Source of the DNA: RBG-16-49-21 sp040768125
GTDB lineage: Bacteria > Spirochaetota > UBA4802 > UBA5550
Direction of reading: 5' to 3'
Assembly (NCBI GenBank): GCA_040768125.1
Contig: JAXGNG010000001.1
Coordinates: forward strand, 1,674,001 to 1,738,000
DNA: 64,000 bases
The notes beneath the pieces are model-generated. The model had not been told where the DNA came from. It ran no database searches and saw nothing but the letters and a program-made list of their open reading frames with translations. Position numbers and translations under genes: made by a program. Shown here one piece after another: positions 58,471 through 64,000 of this stretch. The first letter of the stretch is position 1, and every line of letters starts with the position of its first letter.

Positions 58471-60297
58471 ATGACAACAACAGAAAAGACCATCAACGAT
58501 GTTTTCCGCAATCGTGTCGCGAAATTCGGGGACAGGGTCGCCGTCGAGAAGAAACTCCGGGGGACATGGTACAGCGCCACATGGAACGAATATCTGGAGC
58601 GCGCAAGGGCCACGGGACTTGGGCTTCGCTCCCTTGGCGTTGAAAAGGGACAGATGGTGGCCATTCTTTCGGAAAACCGGCTGGAATGGGTCTATACCGA
58701 CCTGGGAACCCTCGGGATAGGCGCCGTGGTGGTCCCCGTGTACCCCACCCTGGTGGCCGAGGAGATCGAGTACATTGTCAACAATTCCGAGACCAGGGTC
58801 ATAGTCGTGGAGAACAGGCTCCAGCTCAACAAGGTCCTCGAGGTAGTGGATAAATGCCCGTCCCTTATAAAAATCGTGGTCATGGAGGAGGGGGACGCAT
58901 CGGGTCATCCCAAGGTAATGAGCTTCACGGAACTCATGGAAAAGGGCCGCGAACTGCACGCGAAGGAGCCCGGGCTCTTTGAGAAGCTTTCGGGCGAGGT
59001 TACGATTGACGACCTGGCGACCATAGTCTATACCTCGGGAACCACGGGGCTTCCCAAGGGCGCCATGATCACCCACGGCAACATATTCTGGGTCGTCCAG
59101 TCCCTCGATGCCATACGGCCGCACTTCGCCTCTGACAGGGACTGCACTGTTCCCTTCCTTCCGCTCTCCCACGTCTTCGAGCGGATCGCCGGGCACTACT
59201 ACGGGATGTACTGCGGGATCACCGCATCCTACGCGGAGAGCATCGATACGCTCCTGGCCGATTTCGAGGAGAAGCGTCCCACGATGATACTCGCCGTGCC
59301 ACGGGTCTGCGAGAAGGTCTACCAGAAGATCATGGCCCAGGTGAAGGAGCAGTCTCCCCTCAAGCAGAAGATATTCGCCTGGGGCCAGAAGGTGGGGAAC
59401 AGGATCAGCGAACTGCGGGAAAAGCACAGGGGGATACCATTCTGGCTCAAGCTGAAATACAAAATCGCCTATGCGCTGATATTCAAGAAGCTCCAGGAGA
59501 AGCTCGGGGGGCGGGTGACCTGGATGACGGCATCGGGGGCCCCCACGGCGGAGGAGATCATCCGCTTCTTCAACGCCGCGGGCATCACGGTGATCCAGGG
59601 CTACGGGATGACCGAGACGACCGCACCGGCCACCATGCAGTCCCTGGGAGACTATCGGATCGGCACGACCGGCAAGCCCCTTCCCGGCCAGGAGATCAAG
59701 ATCGCCGACGACGGCGAGATCCTCATCAAGGGCGGGAACGTTATCAAGGGTTACTGGAAGCTTCCGGATGAGACCAGGGAGGCCTTCACACCCGACGGCT
59801 ATTTCATGTCGGGGGACATCGGGGTCTTCGATGACGAGGGGAACCTTCTCATCACGGACCGGAAGAAGGACCTGATCATCACCTCGGGGGGAAAGAACGT
59901 GGCGCCCCAGAAGATCGAGAACCTCTTCAAGAGCGATCCCCTCTTCACACAGTTCATAGTTATCGGCGAGAAAAAGAAATACCTCACGGGCCTGTGCAAC
60001 ATCAACCTCGAGGAGGCGGCCCGCCTTGCTAAAATTGAGGGAATCGCCTTTAACGATCCCGCCGAACTAATGGACGACCCGAAATTCATCGCCATCGTCC
60101 AGCGTCACGTTGACGACCGGAACGCCCATTTGGCGAAGTATGAAACGATCAAGCAGGTGCGGATCGTCAAGACCGAGTTCACCCAGGACGGGGGGGAGCT
60201 CACGCCGTCCCTCAAGGTGAAGCGGAAGGTGGTGCACGATAAATACGGATCGCTGATAAACGAAATGTACGGCAAGGAGGATCATCTGCCCGAATAG
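58471..60297 (+). CDS. Long-chain acyl-CoA synthetase (AMP-forming)
   Basis: A 608-residue ANL-superfamily enzyme that charges a fatty or bulky acid with CoA. It contains the P-loop YTSGTTGLPKG near residue 190, the FLPLSHVFER gate motif typical of long-chain ligases, MTASGAPTAEEI, QGYGMTETTAP and YFMSGDIGVFDDEGNLLITDRKKDLI. The C-terminal catalytic Lys region is TPSLKVKRKVV. It is closer to the FadD15 type than to the CaiC-like ligase at 10866, so the two operons use different activation enzymes. GAGGGGG lies just before the ATG. Confidence 0.95.
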   Translation: MTTTEKTINDVFRNRVAKFGDRVAVEKKLRGTWYSATWNEYLERARATGLGLRSLGVEKGQMVAILSENRLEWVYTDLGTLGIGAVVVPVYPTLVAEEIEYIVNNSETRVIVVENRLQLNKVLEVVDKCPSLIKIVVMEEGDASGHPKVMSFTELMEKGRELHAKEPGLFEKLSGEVTIDDLATIVYTSGTTGLPKGAMITHGNIFWVVQSLDAIRPHFASDRDCTVPFLPLSHVFERIAGHYYGMYCGITASYAESIDTLLADFEEKRPTMILAVPRVCEKVYQKIMAQVKEQSPLKQKIFAWGQKVGNRISELREKHRGIPFWLKLKYKIAYALIFKKLQEKLGGRVTWMTASGAPTAEEIIRFFNAAGITVIQGYGMTETTAPATMQSLGDYRIGTTGKPLPGQEIKIADDGEILIKGGNVIKGYWKLPDETREAFTPDGYFMSGDIGVFDDEGNLLITDRKKDLIITSGGKNVAPQKIENLFKSDPLFTQFIVIGEKKKYLTGLCNINLEEAARLAKIEGIAFNDPAELMDDPKFIAIVQRHVDDRNAHLAKYETIKQVRIVKTEFTQDGGELTPSLKVKRKVVHDKYGSLINEMYGKEDHLPE

Positions 60298-60413
60298 GGC
60301 CTCCGGACCATGGAATCACACATGTCATCGGGACGTGTTGTCTAGGTCGTCCCGGCCGCCCGGGGCGCAAGCCCGCCGGCGGATCACTCTGGAACTAAAA
60401 AAGGAGCAGGAGT

Positions 60414-61409
60414 ATGAACAAGGCAGTTGAACTGAAACAGGGCCTTAACGAGCTCTTCACCGATCCCGACGCGGACCACGCCCGGGAGTTCTTCAGGCAC
60501 AAGTCCCGCGCCATGGTCAACAAGGTGACCACGGTGGAGAACGCGGTGAAGACCATGCTCAATGACGGGGACTACCTGGCCATAGGCGGGTTCGGCGCGA
60601 ACCGCATCCCCACGGCGGTGCTGCACGAGATCGTGCGGCAGAAGAAGAAGAACCTGGCCTTCGCGGGCCACACGGCCACGCACGACATGCAGATCCTGGT
60701 GGGGGGCGAGTGCCTGGACAGGATCGACATCGCCTACATTATCGGCCTGGAGGCGCGGGGTCTCTCCCCGAGCTCCCGCCGGGCCATCGAGAGCGGGAAG
60801 ATCAAGATCACCGAGTGGACCAACGCCACCCTCTCCTGGAGGATCAAGGCGGCGGCCATGGGGCTCTCCTTCCTGCCGGCGCGGAACATCCTGGGCACGG
60901 ATACCTTCAAGTACAGCGCGGCGAAGGAGATGCTCTGCCCCTTCACGGGCCAGAAGTACGCGGCCTACCCGGCCCTGTATCCGGATTTCGCGGCGATCCA
61001 CGTCCACGAGTGCGACATCTACGGCAACGCCCACGTCTACGGCGCCTCGGTCTCCGACCAGGACCTCGCGAAGGCCGCCAAGCGCGTGGTGCTCACGACG
61101 GAGCGGATCATACCGACCGAGGAGATACGGCAGAAGCCCCACGCGACCTTCATTCCCTTCTGGTGCGTCGACGCCGTCGTCGAGGTGCCCTTCGGGAGCT
61201 ACCCGGGGAACATGCCCTACGAGTATTTCTCCGACGAGGAGCACCTGAAGAAGTGGCTCACCATCGAGAAGGACCCGGAGGAATTCAAGGCCTTCTTCAA
61301 GAAGCAGATCCTTGACACCAAGGATTTCTACGAATACCTCGAGCTCAACGGCGGCATCGACAGGATACTGAAGCTCCGCGCCATCGAGCATCTGATCGAC
61401 AAGAAATAA
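60414..61409 (+). CDS. CoA-transferase family I, alpha subunit (GctA/IpdA-like)
   Basis: A 331-residue protein similar to glutaconate CoA-transferase subunit A. Typical features are AIGGFGANRIPTAVLHEIVR, FAGHTATHDMQIL, the RIDIAYIIGLEARGLSPSSRR block and FLPARNILGTDTFKYS, with CDIYGNAHVYGAS near the C-terminal third. It pairs with the next gene (gap 11 bases). The same fold is used by IpdA of steroid degradation, which opens a ring instead of transferring CoA. Deciding between the two needs phylogeny. AAAGGAG precedes the ATG. Confidence 0.88.
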   Translation: MNKAVELKQGLNELFTDPDADHAREFFRHKSRAMVNKVTTVENAVKTMLNDGDYLAIGGFGANRIPTAVLHEIVRQKKKNLAFAGHTATHDMQILVGGECLDRIDIAYIIGLEARGLSPSSRRAIESGKIKITEWTNATLSWRIKAAAMGLSFLPARNILGTDTFKYSAAKEMLCPFTGQKYAAYPALYPDFAAIHVHECDIYGNAHVYGASVSDQDLAKAAKRVVLTTERIIPTEEIRQKPHATFIPFWCVDAVVEVPFGSYPGNMPYEYFSDEEHLKKWLTIEKDPEEFKAFFKKQILDTKDFYEYLELNGGIDRILKLRAIEHLIDKK

Positions 61410-61420
61410 GGAGGAGACCG

Positions 61421-62191
61421 ATGGCTGACTACAATCCGATGGAACTGATGATATGCGTGGCCGCGCGCAACCTCGAGGACGGCGCCACCGTCGTCGTGGG
61501 CACCGGCGCGCCCTGCGCGGCCGCCATGCTGGCCCAGAAGACGCATTCCCCTAACCTCTGCATCATGTTCGAGGCCGGGGGCGTGGCGCCGATACTCCCC
61601 TCGATGCCGATCTCCGTGGGCGATTCGAGGACCTTCCACCAGGCGATCATGGCAAGCTCAATGCCGGACATCATGGAGACCTGCCAGCGGGGGATGGTGG
61701 ACTACACCTTCCTCGGCGGGGCCCAGATCGACATGTACGGCAACATCAACTCGACCATGATCGGGGACGACCACGCCAAGCCGAAGGTACGCTTTCCCGG
61801 CTCCGGCGGCGCCAACGACCTGGCCTCGCTCTGCTGGAGGACCATGATGATGACCGTCCAGGACGCCAAGCGCTTCACGGACAAGATCAACTTCATCACC
61901 TCCCCCGGCTATCTCCAGGGGGGGAACTCCCGTTATGACGCGGGCCTCCCGAAGGGGAGCGGCCCCTACCGGATCATCACCAACATGGCGATCATGGGGT
62001 TCGAGGAGGAGTCGAAGAGGATGAAGGTGCTGAACGTCAATCCCGGTTACAACCGGAAGGACATCCAGGACAACTGCGGCTTCGAGCTCCTCTGGGCGGA
62101 CAAGCTCACGGACACCGATCCGCCCCACGAGGACGAGCTTCGTATATTGAGGGAGGAAGTCGACCCGCACCGGTATATTATCGGAAGGTAA
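61421..62191 (+). CDS. CoA-transferase family I, beta subunit (GctB/IpdB-like)
   Basis: A 256-residue partner of the preceding alpha subunit. The N-terminus MELMICVAARNLEDGATVVVGTGAPCAAAMLAQK and the loop CIMFEAGGVAP, where the family I transferases place their CoA-accepting Glu, are recognisable. MVDYTFLGGAQIDMYGN and FPGSGGANDLASLC also match GctB-like proteins. AAGGAGGAG precedes the ATG. A REP element lies between this gene and the next. Confidence 0.88.
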   Translation: MADYNPMELMICVAARNLEDGATVVVGTGAPCAAAMLAQKTHSPNLCIMFEAGGVAPILPSMPISVGDSRTFHQAIMASSMPDIMETCQRGMVDYTFLGGAQIDMYGNINSTMIGDDHAKPKVRFPGSGGANDLASLCWRTMMMTVQDAKRFTDKINFITSPGYLQGGNSRYDAGLPKGSGPYRIITNMAIMGFEEESKRMKVLNVNPGYNRKDIQDNCGFELLWADKLTDTDPPHEDELRILREEVDPHRYIIGR

Positions 62192-62202
62192 GGAATATTA
62201 CG

Positions 62203-62304
62203 CCCTCACCCCCGTCCCCTCTCCCAAAGGGAGAGGGGGGAACGCGTCGGGGTGATTAGAATCCCTCTCCCTCGGGGAGAGGGTGCCCGCAGGGCGGGTG
62301 AGGG
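62203..62304. repeat. REP-like palindromic element, copy 2
   Basis: Outer arms CCCTCACCC (62203-62211) and GGGTGAGGG (62296-62304), with two inner hairpins CCCTCTCCC/GGGAGAGGG at 62218-62238 and 62263-62283. Same building blocks as 57552-57644, again placed between two genes of the operon and just upstream of a ribosome site. Confidence 0.75.
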
Positions 62305-62324
62305 GATAATTAAGGAGATCAGTC

Positions 62325-62792
62325 ATGGCAGATCAATTCAAAGGCGTTGAGCCGATGGTGTACAACAGCAAGATCAACGTCCCCTATTCCTGGTGGGCCG
62401 GCGATACGGCGGGCAAATTCTTCATTAACCTGCGCGATGAAAAGAAGATATTGGGAACGAAATGCAACTCGTGCAACCGGGTGTTCGTGCCCCCCCGCAA
62501 GATCTGCCCGACCTGCTTCACGGAGAATACGGAGTGGGCAGGCGTATCTGACGAGGGAACGGTGCTGACCTTTTCGGTGGCACGGCGCCAGTTCGCCGCC
62601 ATACCCCGCGACAAAAAGGTCCCGGTGATATGGGGGCTCATCAAGCTGGACGGGGCGGATACCGCCCTGCTGCACTACCTCGGTGACGTGAAGCCGGAAG
62701 AGGTGACCATCGGCATGCGCGTGAAGGCGGTCTTTGCCGATGCGAGGAAGGGCACCATCCGCGACATCTCGCATTTCAAACCGGTGAAATAA
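62325..62792 (+). CDS. DUF35 zinc-ribbon/OB-fold protein
   Basis: A 155-residue stand-alone DUF35 protein. The zinc ribbon CNSCNRVFVPPRKICPTC lies near residue 45 and the OB-fold strands follow (EGTVLTFSVARR, IWGLIKLDGADTALLHYL, IGMRVKAVF). It is closely related to the DUF35 half of the fusion at 56114; both open with a P-Y-S-[YW]-[FW] segment and share KFFINLRDEKKI/KFIITLRDEKKI. It precedes the intact thiolase at 62808 by 15 bases and is presumably its partner subunit. Confidence 0.9.
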   Translation: MADQFKGVEPMVYNSKINVPYSWWAGDTAGKFFINLRDEKKILGTKCNSCNRVFVPPRKICPTCFTENTEWAGVSDEGTVLTFSVARRQFAAIPRDKKVPVIWGLIKLDGADTALLHYLGDVKPEEVTIGMRVKAVFADARKGTIRDISHFKPVK

Positions 62793-62807
62793 GGAAGGAG
62801 CGCAGAT

Positions 62808-63953
62808 ATGGACAGAGCGGCGATAATCGGCGTTGGAATGACGAAAATCGAGAAGAACAAGGTCCGCGAAACCTTCGCGGACATGGCCTGGGAGGCCGTG
62901 AACAAAGCACTGGCCGACGCGGGGATGACCATTGACGATATCGACAACGTGGTGACCACCTCGAGCGACTTCTGGGACGGCAGGACGATTTCCTGCATGG
63001 CCGTGGGCGACGCGAGCGGGGCGGCGCACAAGAACGTTTCCTGCGTTGAGGGTGACGGAACCTATGGCGCGTTTTACGGCATGACGAGGAGCCTGTCGGG
63101 TTCCTATGCAACAACCCTTATAACGGGCCATTCAAAGGGTTCGGAGAGCGTGTCGAGCCTCATCACCAACGCGGCCTTCGACCCCATTTACGAGCGGGGC
63201 CTGGGGATGGACATGGTCACCGCCTGCGCCATGCAGGCGCGGGCGTACATGCACCGCACGGGGACCACGCCGGAGCAGATGGCGCGGGTGTCGGTGAAGA
63301 ACCACGGTAACGCCCAGAAAAATCCTATTGCGCAGCTTCCGATGAAGCTTACCGTGGATGACGTCCTGAAATCCGAGATGGTGGCGGACCCGCTTCGCAA
63401 GCTCGATTGCTCCCCCGTTTCCGACGGGTGCGCCGCCGTCATCATCGCACATGAATCGATGGCGTCAAAATTCAAGCAGAAACCCGTGTGGATAAAGGGC
63501 GTTTCGTTCTGCGCCGACACGTTCTTTTTCGGTGACCGCGATCTTTCCCGGGCGCGGTCCCTCACCGAGGCCGCGAAGAAGGCCTACGCCATGGCCGGCA
63601 TCAAGGACCCCAGGAAGGAGATCGACGTCGCGGAAGTATACGACGCCTTCACCTACCAGGAGCTGATGTGGCTCGAGGAGATGGGCCTCGCCGAGGAAGG
63701 GACGGCGGGAAAACTTCTCGAGAAGGGAGAGTACGACATCGACGGCAGGCTTCCGGTGAACGCATCGGGGGGGCGACTTTCCGGCCATCCCGTCATTGCC
63801 GCCGGCCTCTACGGCATGGCGGCCGTGGTGCAGCAGATCAGGGGCGATGCCGGTGACTTCCAGGTGAAGAAGGCGAAGACAGGCCTGGTGCAGGGCCTGA
63901 ACGGCCTCGGCGGCCAGTCCCACTGCGTGTGGATTCTTGACAAGGACAAGTAG
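62808..63953 (+). CDS. Thiolase-family protein with catalytic Cys and His
   Basis: A 381-residue thiolase/SCPx-type protein. The nucleophile is probably Cys79 (NVSCVEGDG), and His327 in S-G-H-P is the base, so unlike its paralogue at 52542 the catalytic pair is complete. Other blocks are GHSKGSESVSSLI, AYAMAGIKDPRKEIDVAEVYDAF and GGRLSGHPVIAAG. It lies directly after a DUF35 protein and directly before the start of another thiolase-like gene, repeating the thiolase-DUF35 pairing. AAGGAGCG lies before the ATG. Confidence 0.9.
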   Translation: MDRAAIIGVGMTKIEKNKVRETFADMAWEAVNKALADAGMTIDDIDNVVTTSSDFWDGRTISCMAVGDASGAAHKNVSCVEGDGTYGAFYGMTRSLSGSYATTLITGHSKGSESVSSLITNAAFDPIYERGLGMDMVTACAMQARAYMHRTGTTPEQMARVSVKNHGNAQKNPIAQLPMKLTVDDVLKSEMVADPLRKLDCSPVSDGCAAVIIAHESMASKFKQKPVWIKGVSFCADTFFFGDRDLSRARSLTEAAKKAYAMAGIKDPRKEIDVAEVYDAFTYQELMWLEEMGLAEEGTAGKLLEKGEYDIDGRLPVNASGGRLSGHPVIAAGLYGMAAVVQQIRGDAGDFQVKKAKTGLVQGLNGLGGQSHCVWILDKDK

Positions 63954-63964
63954 GAGGAGGCACC

Positions 63965-64000
63965 ATGGCGAAACGAGTTGCGATAGTAGGGACCGGCCAG
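63965..64000 (+). CDS. Thiolase-like protein, N-terminal fragment
   Basis: Twelve codons (MAKRVAIVGTGQ) preceded by GGAGGAGG, cut by the right edge. The opening matches other thiolase-fold proteins in this operon (V-A-I-[IV]-G-x-G-Q), so it is probably a further thiolase-like partner. Nothing more can be said from the window. Confidence 0.6.
   Translation, partial: MAKRVAIVGTGQ

Noticed and set aside
62203..62304. CRISPR-like regular repeats
   Set aside because: The repeated words are nested inverted repeats of a REP-type element with no regular spacers and no cas genes.

Overview
The window is most likely from a member of the Spirochaetota. The best evidence is the gene at 28990-29691 (minus), whose C-terminal half matches the spirochete-specific flagellar sheath family FlaA. 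Supporting evidence is the set of loosely conserved lipoprotein signals, the 7TMR-DISM receptor and the GC-rich background broken by AT-rich islands (about 3.1-3.5, 7.8-8.4, 28.9-30.2 and 41.0-44.8 kb). No rRNA, tRNA, prophage, transposase or CRISPR array was seen. Genus cannot be assigned from the sequence alone.

Layout. 1-5.2 kb: an edge-truncated phosphoesterase, two cadherin-like beta-sandwich surface lipoproteins and a FadL-type outer-membrane channel. 5.3-7.8 kb: an ArsR-methyltransferase fusion regulator (SahR-like), with a perfect 17-bp-arm palindrome over its own -10 and start codon, followed by ahcY. 7.8-8.3 kb: a small AT-rich hypothetical gene. 8.4-15.8 kb: a TetR regulator with a near-consensus promoter and tandem operator half sites, then a tight lipid-catabolism operon (SCP2, two DUF2148 Fe-S proteins, acyl-CoA ligase, acyl-CoA dehydrogenase, thiolase, SDR). 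15.9-25.2 kb: a 7TMR-DISM chemoreceptor, mobB, coaE, a MarR / GMC oxidoreductase / Cys-rich protein operon, a hexapeptide carbonic-anhydrase-like protein, a CPBP protease and a membrane AraC regulator. 25.7-29.7 kb: a PAS3-histidine kinase-receiver-PP2C protein and the FlaA-like lipoprotein. 30.3-37.2 kb: a 2307-residue lipoprotein with a WD40 propeller, a caspase-like domain and about 33 ankyrin repeats. 37.7-41.0 kb: a glycyl radical enzyme fused to its own radical-SAM activase. 41.4-51.6 kb: a cysteine-peptidase remnant, a PLD-VTT membrane fusion with a nuclease/phosphatase partner, a second GMC oxidoreductase with its small subunit, and several envelope or sensory proteins. 51.7-64.0 kb: a second large acyl-CoA operon.

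How it fits together. Two operons (9.1-15.8 and 51.9-64 kb) look built for CoA-dependent breakdown of bulky lipids, possibly ring-containing ones. Uptake could be through the FadL-like channel, and initial oxidation could involve the two GMC (cholesterol-oxidase-like) flavoenzymes. The second operon combines thiolase-fold proteins, two of which have lost the catalytic Cys and His, with three DUF35 proteins. It also holds an SCP2-SCP2-DUF35 fusion, a DUF35-BKACE fusion, a crotonase, a long-chain acyl-CoA ligase and a GctAB/IpdAB-like CoA-transferase pair. This resembles the thiolase-DUF35 retro-aldolase logic of steroid side-chain degradation, but the substrate is not shown by the sequence.

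The most unusual items are the caspase-WD40-ankyrin lipoprotein, the one-polypeptide glycyl radical enzyme plus activase, the degenerate thiolase/DUF35/BKACE cluster, and two in-frame gene fusions (20.4 and 56.7 kb) that keep a strong internal ribosome binding site and start codon.
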